Below are positions 1 through 6,915 of a DNA stretch of 64,000 nucleotides, piece after piece. The stretch is from Brevibacillus sp. SYP-B805 (lineage in GTDB: Bacteria > Bacillota > Bacilli > Brevibacillales > Brevibacillaceae): positions 104,568-168,567 of the forward strand of contig NZ_JAALGD010000011.1 in NCBI RefSeq assembly GCF_011059135.1, given 5' to 3'. The notes beneath the pieces are model-generated. The model worked only from the letters and a program-made list of their open reading frames with translations. It was not told where the DNA came from and did no database searches. Both the position numbers and the translations under genes were made by a program. The stretch's first letter is position 1, and the number at the start of each line of letters is the position of its first letter.

Positions 1-38
1 GAAGCGGGTATCTGCAACGCAGCAAATGAAGTAGCCAC
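1..38 (-). CDS. 5' end of an unidentified gene running off the left edge
   Basis: A GTG codon at 38 reads leftwards as M-A-T-S-F-A-A-L-Q-I-P-A and leaves the window after 12 codons. It is preceded at a good distance by an AAGGGAGG ribosome-binding site (about 45-52). It lies downstream of the terminator of the next gene, so it would need its own promoter, and none is obvious in the 40 bases available. Too little is visible to name a product. The call rests only on the ribosome-binding site and the open frame. Confidence 0.35.
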   Translation of the reverse strand, partial: MATSFAALQIPA

Positions 39-93
39 CAGGATCCTCCCTTACACATTCACGTACGGGATAGCTTACCATGTTTCCGCCCGG

Positions 94-128
94 AAGAAAA
101 GAGGCGAAATCCGCGAGGGACTCCGCCT
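94..128 (-). terminator. intrinsic terminator of the 47-aa gene
   Basis: On the minus strand an 11-bp stem (arms 118-128 and 102-112, two G-U pairs) with a 5-nt loop is followed by CTTTTCTT. On the plus strand the two G-U pairs become A-C mismatches, so it acts on minus-strand transcripts. It begins 20 bases after the stop of the small gene at 148-291. Confidence 0.7.
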
Positions 129-147
129 GTTTTCGGCTCTGTCCGGC

Positions 148-291
148 CTACCGGTTGTTGCTGTCGAGCCGTGTTTCCCTTGCCTCCATTTTGTCGTGGC
201 GGTCCTTCTCCGTGCGCTGGTTCACCGTACCCGGAGGATTCGCCATGTATTCCTCCACCTGTTTCTGGAACTCCTTGTCAAATCCGCGCAT
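148..291 (-). CDS. 47-aa hydrophilic orphan protein
   Basis: Not recognised. The start at 291 was chosen because AGGAGGTGAG stands 8 bases upstream; the longer open frame to 450 has no ribosome-binding site at its start. The product is short, highly charged and lacks cysteine, signal peptide or membrane segment. It begins MRGFDKEFQKQVEEY and has an RQ/E/D-rich tail, which looks largely helical or disordered. It has its own terminator (94-128), so it is a stand-alone unit. Size and composition are like many small sporulation or spore-core proteins, but no sporulation promoter was found, so that role is only a guess. Confidence 0.6.
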   Translation of the reverse strand: MRGFDKEFQKQVEEYMANPPGTVNQRTEKDRHDKMEARETRLDSNNR

Positions 292-419
292 CGCCTGCTC
301 ACCTCCTGCCCGTATTGTTCCCTCCCCTTTCCTTCCCATATTCCTCATCCGGACAGCGAAACTTTTGAAACGCTTGCTCGTCATAGATAAGAGAGAAAAA
401 GGGTTGGAAGGGAAATACC

Positions 420-1463
420 ATGCAAACATTATCTCGCGTGAAGGCAGCAAACAGACGCAAAAAACGCCACCCGCTACGCTGGCTGAAACGGATCATACTG
501 TACACCTGTCTATGGTTCCTTCTTCTCGCTGGAGCCGGCGGCGTATTTTTGTTCATGACGGACACCGGCTTTGAACTGCGGGAATGGGCCGCCGGCACGC
601 TGCTGACGACCCAGCACGACTATTGGGCCCCCTACACGTTTTTGCCGGAAGCCACGCTGAATGAATTGAAAAAAGAGATCAAAGAGCCCGTCATTGTCAA
701 TTCGGATCCGACAGCGGCCCGCACGAAACCGCTGCCGCCGCAGGAGCCGGAAAAGCCGCGGGAACTTGTGGAAATCGAAGAGATCAGCGTGGACAAGGGT
801 ACCTACAATTTCAGGGGAAAGATCATGTATATCCATGATCCGAACCGGGTCCATCTGGTCATCACCAAGCGAAAGGACCGCGGCGACCTGCTTGACGAGT
901 TTGCCAAAACCTACAAGGCGATCGGCATCGTCAACGCCAGCGGCTTCTATGATCCGGACGGGTATGGCAAGGGAAAAACGGCGTTTGGCCTGGTGATCCA
1001 CGACGGCAAGATCCTGCAGAGCTATAATCCGAAAAGCGGTGAAACAGCCCTTGCCATCACCTATGACGGCAAGCTGATCACCGGCAGCTATACCGCCCAG
1101 CAGCTGATCAAGATGGGAGCCCGCGACGCCATGAGCTTCCGTCCCCAGCTGATCGTCAACGGCAAAAACCTGTTTGCCGACCGTCCCGCCAAAAGCTGGG
1201 GCATCCAGCCCCGAACAGCGGTGGGGCAGCAAGCGGACGGAACCATCGTCTTCGTGGTGATTGACGGCCGCCAGCCGGGACACTCGATCGGCGCCAGCAT
1301 GACCGACCTGGCCAACCTGCTGGAAGAGAAAGGCGTGATCAACGCCATGGCCATGGACGGCGGCTCCAGTTCCCTGATGCTGTACAACGGCGAAGCGATT
1401 ACGAAAACGGCCTGTCCATACTACCGGGGACGTTTTCTGCCCAACGCATGGGCCGTCTACTAA
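420..1463 (+). CDS. membrane-anchored phosphodiester glycosidase family protein (NAGPA-like)
   Basis: 347 aa. A basic N-terminus is followed by one hydrophobic segment (about residues 23-47), so the rest is expected outside the cell. A linker rich in proline and acidic residues (about 95-125) leads to the catalytic region. From about residue 130 the sequence matches the phosphodiester glycosidase (N-acetylglucosamine-1-phosphodiester alpha-N-acetylglucosaminidase-type) fold, with NASGFYD near 170 and the typical C-terminal MDGGSSS near 312. Family members in Bacillales are thought to act on cell-surface glycans; the substrate here is unknown. The start at 420 has a modest GGAAGGG site 7 bases upstream. 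Stop is at 1461-1463, directly before a repeat-plus-terminator structure. Confidence 0.85.
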   Translation: MQTLSRVKAANRRKKRHPLRWLKRIILYTCLWFLLLAGAGGVFLFMTDTGFELREWAAGTLLTTQHDYWAPYTFLPEATLNELKKEIKEPVIVNSDPTAARTKPLPPQEPEKPRELVEIEEISVDKGTYNFRGKIMYIHDPNRVHLVITKRKDRGDLLDEFAKTYKAIGIVNASGFYDPDGYGKGKTAFGLVIHDGKILQSYNPKSGETALAITYDGKLITGSYTAQQLIKMGARDAMSFRPQLIVNGKNLFADRPAKSWGIQPRTAVGQQADGTIVFVVIDGRQPGHSIGASMTDLANLLEEKGVINAMAMDGGSSSLMLYNGEAITKTACPYYRGRFLPNAWAVY

Positions 1464-1470
1464 GGAGAAA

Positions 1471-1495
1471 GGCAGTACGCCAGTAACGTACTGCC
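1471..1495. repeat. left copy of a duplicated hairpin flanking repeat R1
   Basis: Nine-base arms GGCAGTACG and CGTACTGCC with a 7-nt loop, 8 bases after the stop at 1463. The same hairpin recurs at 1747-1770 with one loop difference. The left copy lacks a T-tract on the plus strand. See the R1 entry. Confidence 0.75.
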
Positions 1496-1498
1496 TCA

Positions 1499-1746
1499 GA
1501 CTGATGACAAACTTCTGTTTGGGGCATGGAGGAATGGGGCCAAGCGAGCTCCTTTGACGACCGACTCAGCGGAGAAACAAAGACGCGGGATCCCAGGGGG
1601 CGTGAGTCTCACATCCCTGTGACGCCCAGATGTTGAGCTCCCTGCCCGCGTCGCGTTTCGGAGCGGACACGTAAAGCTTCCTCGCGGGGCGTCAAGAGAG
1701 CGAGCAGGAACCATTACCCATGATCCCACTTTGACTGCATACTGAA
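1499..1746 (+). repeat. R1: full-length terminator-associated intergenic repeat
   Basis: A 248-bp non-coding element that is about 90% identical by eye to the reverse complement of 49959-50206 (R2). In this orientation it starts GACTGATGACAAAC and ends near CCATTACCCATGAT plus a short tail. Its ends are imperfect inverted repeats of about 37 bp (CATGGAG..AATGG at the left, complementary to CCATTACCCATG at the right). An internal helix pairs GACGCGGG with CCCGCGTC and CAGGGGGC with GCTCCCTG; the single change from R2 gives a G-U pair in this orientation. It sits between two copies of one hairpin. Open frames of about 100 aa across it have no ribosome-binding site and are treated as spurious. 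Confidence 0.8.
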
Positions 1747-1775
1747 GCAGTACGCCAGTGACGTACTGCCTTTTT
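1747..1775 (+). terminator. intrinsic terminator following repeat R1
   Basis: Arms GCAGTACG and CGTACTGC, 7-nt loop, then TTTTT (1771-1775). It is the second copy of the hairpin at 1471-1495 and would end the transcript of the glycosidase gene after passing through R1. Its T-tract overlaps the stop codon of the convergent gene ending at 1774. Confidence 0.75.
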
Positions 1776-2637
1776 AGATCGCAACCGTCTCGAAATGCTC
1801 CGGCTGAAAACGCTCCCGGTAACATTGTCCCGACAGGATCAATTCATCCAGGCGGGTCCGCAGCAGCTGCTGATTCACCCCTTCCAGATAGAGGTTGATG
1901 AGCGCGGCCCGGGCCAGCTTGCGCAGCGTCCGCACCTCTTTCTTCAGCTCACTCCCCATCATTTTCCCGCTGTGGACGATTTCCGAGCGGTGATTGTAGG
2001 AATGCTTGATAAAATCGGCCAGCCTTTGCCGCTGTGCGAACGAATCGGCGAAATAGTACGCGATGCGGTACCGGAGCTTGTACATGATCTCCCCCTTTTT
2101 GCCGTCAGGCACGAAAAGCGACTCCAACGCAATCCACAGATCAAGCAAGCGGTCTTCCCAGCTTTCCTTCTCCAGGGAGAGCATGTACCGGCTATACGCC
2201 AATTGCGGAAACTGCCCCTTATGGCGGAACAATCGTTCAAAGGTCGCTCGCGTTCTGCCTTGGAACACCAGCGGGCTGCCTTCCAGAGACCGCTTCAGGT
2301 AGGTGATCCCGTAGGCGGGCTGCTCGCTGGTGACCACATACGGAATGGAACAGATCCCGTCTTCGGCGGCCAGATTTAATTTGTGTTCAATCTCCTCAAT
2401 CCATGGGCGGTCTTCCGTCACCTTCATCCGAGGGTATTCGGCAAACAGGAACAAACTGTTCGGGCTCACCTTCTTATCGAAGAAAAAGCGGTTCTCGTTC
2501 ATCTCATTGCGCAGGTAACGCGCCGTCACCTCGTAGAGGCGATGGTTGCCGGAGACCAGCACGAACGGCTTGTCCAACTCGATGGCAACCGGTTCCGCCG
2601 TCACCGAATTAAAGACCGGAGCAATCAAGTGCGGCAT
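1774..2637 (-). CDS. HEPN-domain (ApeA-like) protein
   Basis: 287 aa, soluble. The N-terminal 130 residues are unassigned. Residues about 150-260 resemble the ApeA-like HEPN fold: WIALESLF near 168, YRIAYYF near 190, and an R-x4-H motif, R217-SEIV-H222, within NHRSEIVHSGK. In many HEPN proteins R-x4-6-H is the ribonuclease active site, and others use the fold only for nucleic-acid or nucleotide binding. No nucleotidyltransferase antitoxin partner lies next to it. The start at 2637 is preceded by GAGGAGAGGAAG. The gene follows the lipoprotein gene on the same strand by about 60 AT-rich bases. Whether it is catalytic cannot be told from sequence. Confidence 0.6.
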   Translation of the reverse strand: MPHLIAPVFNSVTAEPVAIELDKPFVLVSGNHRLYEVTARYLRNEMNENRFFFDKKVSPNSLFLFAEYPRMKVTEDRPWIEEIEHKLNLAAEDGICSIPYVVTSEQPAYGITYLKRSLEGSPLVFQGRTRATFERLFRHKGQFPQLAYSRYMLSLEKESWEDRLLDLWIALESLFVPDGKKGEIMYKLRYRIAYYFADSFAQRQRLADFIKHSYNHRSEIVHSGKMMGSELKKEVRTLRKLARAALINLYLEGVNQQLLRTRLDELILSGQCYRERFQPEHFETVAI

Positions 2638-2696
2638 GCTTCCTCTCCTCTGCCCGTTAGGTTACATAACATATATTATGGTACCTGAAGCTCCTT

Positions 2697-3575
2697 TTAC
2701 TTTTTTACCCCCTTGATGGCCTTCAGCAGCTTCACCATCGCCTCGTGATGTTTCATTCCATTCGTGTTTGATCCGTAGAGCAGATCATACTTGGTCAACA
2801 GGGAAGCCAGCTCTCCCCGCTCATTTTTGTACACCAGCAAGGAGATTTTGTGGTCAAAATCATAGAACTCAATGGATTTCTCCGATTCGCGCACCGGTTC
2901 CCCGTAACTGTTCTTCACATCCTGATAGGTGATGGTGTTGTTTTTCATTTTGTCAAACAGCCCGTCGCGCAAGAAGAAGATGGGCGCCGCGACCAAAATC
3001 TTTTTGTCCTTTGTAAAGTAAAAAGGGAACGGGGTATTAAATTTTTTGCCGGTCAGGGGGTTCACCTTGAACGTGGCAAGAACTTCTTCCACGGCCGGAG
3101 AGTCTACCCCCTTGGCAATGTCTTCGCGGAAACGGGAGGGAACCGTCTCCACCTTCACTGGCTGTCCATATGCCTTGATCATGTCATCCATGGTGGTCTG
3201 GCCGATGACGATGGACGGGTACAGCACCAGTTCATTGCGATAGTCGTTTTTATTGGCTGGTGTCGGTTTTTGCGCCGGTTTTACCTCTCCCCCGCCCGTC
3301 GACGGTTGTTGCGCGGAAGGTGCCGGCTTGATCGGCTGCTGTTCCCCCTTGCTTGCGGGTTGTCCCGCCGACGGAGCAGCTTGTCCAGCCGATACAGACT
3401 GTCCGGCAGACGATGCGGCTTGTCCGGTTGGGGCAGGCGTCGGTTCAGCCGGTTTGCCCGGTTGGGACTGCTCGGCGGCAGGTTGATTCGCCGGCGGCTG
3501 GGTGGAAGAACAGCCATTGGTGATCAGGAACGCGCATACGGCCAAGGAGGCCGCCAATCGTGTATGTTGCTTCAA
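2697..3575 (-). CDS. probable lipoprotein with low-complexity linker
   Basis: About 292 aa. A TTG start at 3575 is preferred because AAGGAG lies 10 bases upstream of it; the ATG at 3596 would place that site inside the coding region. The start is followed by a signal peptide with a core near AASLAVCAFLI and a Cys (TNGC, an imperfect lipobox), so a membrane-anchored surface protein is likely. Next comes a linker of about 75 residues rich in Pro, Ala, Gln and Ser, with repeats such as PSAGQPASKG. The C-terminal 190 residues form a folded domain that I do not recognise, with two similar GQ/GEPV elements (IKAYGQPVKVE and KNSYGEPVRES) that may mark an internal duplication. The function is unknown. 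Confidence 0.7.
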   Translation of the reverse strand: MKQHTRLAASLAVCAFLITNGCSSTQPPANQPAAEQSQPGKPAEPTPAPTGQAASSAGQSVSAGQAAPSAGQPASKGEQQPIKPAPSAQQPSTGGGEVKPAQKPTPANKNDYRNELVLYPSIVIGQTTMDDMIKAYGQPVKVETVPSRFREDIAKGVDSPAVEEVLATFKVNPLTGKKFNTPFPFYFTKDKKILVAAPIFFLRDGLFDKMKNNTITYQDVKNSYGEPVRESEKSIEFYDFDHKISLLVYKNERGELASLLTKYDLLYGSNTNGMKHHEAMVKLLKAIKGVKK

Positions 3576-3656
3576 TCTCTCCACTCTCCTTCCCATAGCT
3601 TATAGCATACCAGTTAATCCCCCCGTTAGCCATCCCTTCTTACCGCTCCCTTCGCT

Positions 3657-3686
3657 GAATGGGAGGCAGCCGGTTAACCCATACTA
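3657..3686 (+). promoter_or_regulatory. sigma-G promoter of sspP
   Basis: GAATG (3657-3661) and CATACTA (3680-3686) are separated by 18 bp and match the forespore sigma-G consensus (GHATR, CATWHTA) at every position. Transcription would start near 3693, only about 14 bases before the sspP start codon, so the AAGGAG ribosome-binding site lies at the very 5' end of the message. Confidence 0.75.
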
Positions 3687-3706
3687 AGCCGGAAGGAGAT
3701 GAGGTC

Positions 3707-3856
3707 ATGCGCAAAGACAATCTGCTGAACGACAATCCGCACAAAGCATTCAACAACCGCTATGAACCGGCCGATCAGGATGGGCAGCCCCTGTCCGGTT
3801 CCAAAAAAGTGAAGCAGGCAAACCACTCCCGGCAGATCAAGACAAGAGAAGGCTAG
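3707..3856 (+). CDS. sspP: small acid-soluble spore protein P (SspP family)
   Basis: 49 aa, hydrophilic. The C-terminal half carries the family hallmark QPLSGSKKVKQANHSRQ, which closely matches Bacillus SspP (PLSGSKKVKNRNHTRQ). These minor SASPs are made in the forespore under sigma-G and sit in the spore core; their individual role is unclear. The start at 3707 is fixed by the GGAGATGAGG site just upstream, and a consensus sigma-G promoter precedes it. A terminator hairpin overlaps the stop codon, so it is monocistronic. Confidence 0.9.
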   Translation: MRKDNLLNDNPHKAFNNRYEPADQDGQPLSGSKKVKQANHSRQIKTREG

Positions 3857-3884
3857 GGCAAGCCTGGCCTTCTCTTTCTTTCCC
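3845..3884 (+). terminator. terminator of sspP
   Basis: Stem AGAGAAGGC / GCCTTCTCT with an inner GGC/GCC pairing, followed by TTCTTTCC. The 5' arm contains the end of the sspP coding region. Confidence 0.65.
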
Positions 3885-3944
3885 GATTGAATTGTCCCAC
3901 GATACTGCGTATGATGAAATCAGCATGCGCAGGAGGTAGATCCC

Positions 3945-4727
3945 ATGGAATCCACTTCTTTTCCCGCTGTACGACTCGCGCCGGATCAGGTCCGGTACCG
4001 CGTCTCTTGTTTGTTTGAACTGGCAGCCAGCCTTCATCTTCTCTGTCGCACGCCGGCTGCGCAACCAGCCGACGAATGGATGGGCCATATGCAGTCCGTG
4101 CTGTCACAATTGTCCCTGATGCCGGAGTTTTGCTATTTTGCGCCTGCGTTTTCCCAGAACATCCCGTGGATTTTTCATCCCAATCACACAGTCGGAATCA
4201 CCGGGCCTGAGGAGATGTTCACCTACATCACCAACCTGTCTGTCCGTCGCTTCCGGGAGGCCTTTTCCCTTGCCCTGCGCGGGAAACAGCTGGCCCAAGT
4301 TCATCTCCCCAGCGCGCTGGAAGTCGATCTGCAGCGCGATGCGGAATTTGTCAAAGGACGTTTCAGCCTGTTTTTGTCCGCCTACTGGGAAAGCGCATTT
4401 GCGGCAGCGTGGCAGGAAGTGGCCCCTGCGTTGGAGAAAGAAGGGCTGCGCATCGAAGAGGCCCGCATGGCTCCCGAGAAAATGCTCTCGTTTCTCCGGG
4501 CGATTCCCCTTCCCCTTGGTGAGGGGAGTCCGATTGGCTCAGACAGCCATGCAGACTCGTCCCCCGCTTCCGTGGACATGCGCCTGCTTGTCCTGTATCC
4601 CAGCTGGTTCTATCCGGATGATGCAGCCTGGCACATCCAGGACGGTGTCGGACACCTGCTATACCGAATTCCGCAGAAACACGACAAAAGGCCCCACCCG
4701 GGCAGTGGCTGTTGCCCTGACGGGTGA
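3945..4727 (+). CDS. ArsR/DUF5937-like sensor domain lacking an HTH, possibly truncated
   Basis: 260 aa. The body (about residues 10-240; RVSCLFELAASLHLL near the start, YPSWFYPDDAAW and VGHLLYRIP near the end) resembles the ligand-sensing part of ArsR-family regulators of the DUF5937 type. In that family a winged helix-turn-helix normally follows the equivalent of the GHLLYRIP segment. Here the frame instead runs about 20 more residues through a GC-rich hairpin (4691-4730) and stops, so no DNA-binding domain is visible. It may be a truncated regulator or a stand-alone sensor. The start at 3945 is preceded by GCAGGAGGTAG. The family assignment is from memory of sequence character and is moderate. 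Confidence 0.5.
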   Translation: MESTSFPAVRLAPDQVRYRVSCLFELAASLHLLCRTPAAQPADEWMGHMQSVLSQLSLMPEFCYFAPAFSQNIPWIFHPNHTVGITGPEEMFTYITNLSVRRFREAFSLALRGKQLAQVHLPSALEVDLQRDAEFVKGRFSLFLSAYWESAFAAAWQEVAPALEKEGLRIEEARMAPEKMLSFLRAIPLPLGEGSPIGSDSHADSSPASVDMRLLVLYPSWFYPDDAAWHIQDGVGHLLYRIPQKHDKRPHPGSGCCPDG

Positions 4728-4730
4728 GGC
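4691..4730 (+). terminator. GC-rich hairpin at the 3' end of the ArsR-like gene
   Basis: GCCCCACCCG pairs with CGGGTGAGGC (one mismatch), with an inner GGCA/TGCC. There is no clear T-tract. It overlaps the last codons of the gene ending at 4727. The 3' flank GAGGCTCCGA is shared with the hairpin at 14084-14114. Confidence 0.45.
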
Positions 4731-4749
4731 TCCGACATCATCACGGGAT

Positions 4750-4911
4750 TCATGGCTGTTTGATCAAGGGAAGCATGCTGGCCACGATGAGCCGATCCAA
4801 CTCCTGGCTGATTCGGACAATGCGGGGATCCAGAAAGTTATAGCCTGTCTTTTCCGCTTCTGCTTGCAAATGCTGGCGCAACTGTTCGATCATCGCTTCT
4901 GCATTTTCCAT
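4750..4911 (-). CDS. Spo0E-like sporulation regulatory aspartyl phosphatase
   Basis: 53 aa. The sequence IVRISQELDRLIV (about residues 31-43) carries the Spo0E-family signature SxxLDxxI, and the preceding IEQLRQHLQAEAEKTG fits the first helix of this two-helix family. Members dephosphorylate Spo0A-P and so delay sporulation. The start at 4911 is preceded by GGAGGG at a spacing of 9. It is convergent with the ArsR-like gene, and a 22-bp gap separates the stops. Which response regulator it acts on is inferred from the family. Confidence 0.75.
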   Translation of the reverse strand: MENAEAMIEQLRQHLQAEAEKTGYNFLDPRIVRISQELDRLIVASMLPLIKQP

Positions 4912-4989
4912 GCTGCAATACCCTCCGCATGATTAGTCCTGCCATCATTTTACAAGAGTTGCCACCGCATGAAAATAGGGAACGGATGG

Positions 4990-5027
4990 AAAAAGCCGAT
5001 GCTGATGGTGATCAGCGTCGGCTTTGT
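4990..5027 (-). terminator. terminator of the 134-aa membrane protein gene
   Basis: On the minus strand AAAGCCGACGCTGAT pairs with ATCAGCATCGGCTTT, with a short loop, followed by TTTCC. It starts just after the stop at 5034. Confidence 0.75.
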
Positions 5028-5033
5028 CGCAAT

Positions 5034-5438
5034 TTAGACAATTTTTACGAGCACCATCACGATGATGGCGGCAGCGAGCAGCATGCTGACGCGCTGGAAT
5101 TTGGCAACGCTCCCGGCGATATCCCGCTCCGCTGCCGCTTCTGTGCCGATGTTCTTGGCGGCTTTCATGGAAATCCCCAGCAGCGCCGCGATGGCCAAAA
5201 AGATCGCGAGCACCATCAGGACCCAGCCGCTGAACGTCCATCCCACCCGCATAAGACCGGTAAGCAGGGAGATGATCAGGACAAAGTTGGCGATCCGCAG
5301 ATAGACGGTTATCTTTCCAGCCAGCTTGGCCGCATCCGCTCCGGTCAGTTTGCCCAACCGGAAGGCAAAATACGGCATGGACAGACAGGTGATGATAAAC
5401 AGCGCAGCCGTGTCGTGGATCATGGCAGTAACGGACAT
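5034..5438 (-). CDS. four-helix integral membrane protein, function unknown
   Basis: 134 aa with four predicted membrane segments: about residues 8-28, 45-65, 70-92 and 115-133. One short charged loop (AAKNIGTEAAAERD) lies between the last two. No catalytic or ligand motif was recognised. The start at 5438 has a strong AGGAGGACGAGG ribosome-binding site. It lies immediately downstream of the pdhD terminator with about 20 bases between, so it is probably a separate unit. The family is not recognised. Confidence 0.6.
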   Translation of the reverse strand: MSVTAMIHDTAALFIITCLSMPYFAFRLGKLTGADAAKLAGKITVYLRIANFVLIISLLTGLMRVGWTFSGWVLMVLAIFLAIAALLGISMKAAKNIGTEAAAERDIAGSVAKFQRVSMLLAAAIIVMVLVKIV

Positions 5439-5459
5439 ACCTCGTCCTCCTTATGCGCG

Positions 5460-5496
5460 CAAAAGAGAAAGGGATCGCCTCGTCCCCTTCTCTTTG
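5460..5496 (-). terminator. terminator of the pdh operon
   Basis: On the minus strand AAAGAGAAGGGG and CCCTTTCTCTTTT form a 12-bp stem ending in TTTT, within 10 bases of the pdhD stop at 5505. Confidence 0.75.
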
Positions 5497-5504
5497 CGAC
5501 CAGG

Positions 5505-6914
5505 TTATTTCAAAACGTGTATCGGGCGGCCCAATGCCAGTTCCGCCGCTTCCATGGTGACTTCGCCAAGGGTCGGGTGGGCATGGATGGTCAGTTCAAT
5601 ATCTTCCAAGGTTGCCCCCATTTCGATCGCGAGCCCCAGTTCCGCCACGATGTTGGATGCTTCCGGCCCCACGATCTGCGCGCCCAGGACAAGCCCGGAT
5701 TCCTTTTCGGCCACGATTTTCACAAAACCTTCGCCCGCATTGACAGAGAGGGCGCGGCCGTTTGCGGCGAATGGGAAGCGGCCGGTCACGTAGTCAATGC
5801 CTTTCTCTTTGGCTTCCCGCTCGCTCAAGCCGACGCTGGCCATTTCCGGATCGGAGAAAACCACAGCCGGAATGGCTTTGTAATCCACCTCGGCGGCATG
5901 GCCGGCGATCACTTCGGCAGCCACCTTGCCTTCGTACGAAGCCTTGTGGGCCAGGGCCGGACCTTCCACAATGTCGCCGATGGCATAGACGTTGGGGATG
6001 CTGGTGCGGCACTGCTTGTCAACCACGATGTATCCGCGGTCGGTCAGCTTCATGCCGATGTCGCGCACGCCCAGTTCATCGGTATTGGGACGGCGGCCAA
6101 CGGTGACAAGCACGTACTCCGCTTCGAAGCTTTTCGCTTCGCCTTTCACTTCCGCCTTGACCACCACGCCGTTCTCCGTCTCTTCCATGCCCTGCGCAAG
6201 CGCCTTGGTATGAATCTCGACCTCCAGCTTTTTCAGCTTGCGCTCCACCAAACGGGTCATCTCCGGCTCAAACCCCGGCAGAATCTGCTCGCCCCCTTCC
6301 AGGATGGTCACCTTGGTGCCAAACTTGGCGAAGACGGTGCCAAGCTCGATGCCGATATAGCCGCCGCCGATGACGACCAGGCTCTTCGGCAGTTCGGTAA
6401 GCGCCAGGGCTTCCGTGGAAGACAGGACGCGCTTGCCAAACGGGAAGGCCGGCAGTTCGATCGGCCGGGAACCGGTTGCGATGATGCAGTGATTGAACCG
6501 ATAGCGGTTGACATCGTAACCGTGGAAGACGCGCACTTCATTCTCGTTGACGAACAGCGCTTCCCCCGGGATCACCTGGATCTTGTGCCCTTTAAACAGT
6601 TGGGATACCCCGCCGGTCAGCTTGCCCACGACGCTGTTCTTCCACTCCTGCACCTTGGCAAAGTCAACCCGGACATTCTCCATGGTAATGCCCATCTCCG
6701 CCGTATGCTGCGCATGCTCGTAGGTATGGGCAGCGTGAATCAGCGCTTTGGACGGGATGCAGCCGACGTTCAGGCAGACGCCACCGATCTGGGCCTTTTC
6801 CACAACCGCCACCGTTTTGCCCAATTGTGCGGCGCGGATGGCCGCCACATAGCCGCCCGGCCCGGAACCGATGACCAGAACGTCCAATTCGGTGGTAAAT
6901 TCACCTACTACCAT
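5505..6914 (-). CDS. pdhD: dihydrolipoyl dehydrogenase, E3 of pyruvate dehydrogenase
   Basis: 469 aa, the usual length. It reoxidises dihydrolipoyl groups of E2 with FAD and NAD+. FAD-binding GSGPGG lies at residues 16-21, the redox-active disulfide CLNVGC at C47/C52, the NAD-binding GGGYIGIE near 180, and the C-terminal active-site HAHPTLGE near 447. It is the last gene of pdhABCD and starts one base after the pdhC stop region, so it is translationally linked. The enzyme may also serve other 2-oxoacid dehydrogenases or glycine cleavage, none of which are encoded in this window. Confidence 0.97.
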   Translation of the reverse strand: MVVGEFTTELDVLVIGSGPGGYVAAIRAAQLGKTVAVVEKAQIGGVCLNVGCIPSKALIHAAHTYEHAQHTAEMGITMENVRVDFAKVQEWKNSVVGKLTGGVSQLFKGHKIQVIPGEALFVNENEVRVFHGYDVNRYRFNHCIIATGSRPIELPAFPFGKRVLSSTEALALTELPKSLVVIGGGYIGIELGTVFAKFGTKVTILEGGEQILPGFEPEMTRLVERKLKKLEVEIHTKALAQGMEETENGVVVKAEVKGEAKSFEAEYVLVTVGRRPNTDELGVRDIGMKLTDRGYIVVDKQCRTSIPNVYAIGDIVEGPALAHKASYEGKVAAEVIAGHAAEVDYKAIPAVVFSDPEMASVGLSEREAKEKGIDYVTGRFPFAANGRALSVNAGEGFVKIVAEKESGLVLGAQIVGPEASNIVAELGLAIEMGATLEDIELTIHAHPTLGEVTMEAAELALGRPIHVLK

Positions 6915-6915
6915 A

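Noticed and set aside
1..387. Plus-strand frame open from the left edge to 387
   Set aside because: It runs antisense through the minus-strand terminator and the 47-aa gene, which has its own ribosome-binding site and terminator; the second half is clearly a shadow.
1496..1825. about 100-aa open frames across repeats R1-R4 with a shared PARSLD / STSGR-type translation
   Set aside because: They are shared only because the repeats are shared; no ribosome-binding site, and R3 and R4 break them. Better explained as structured non-coding DNA.
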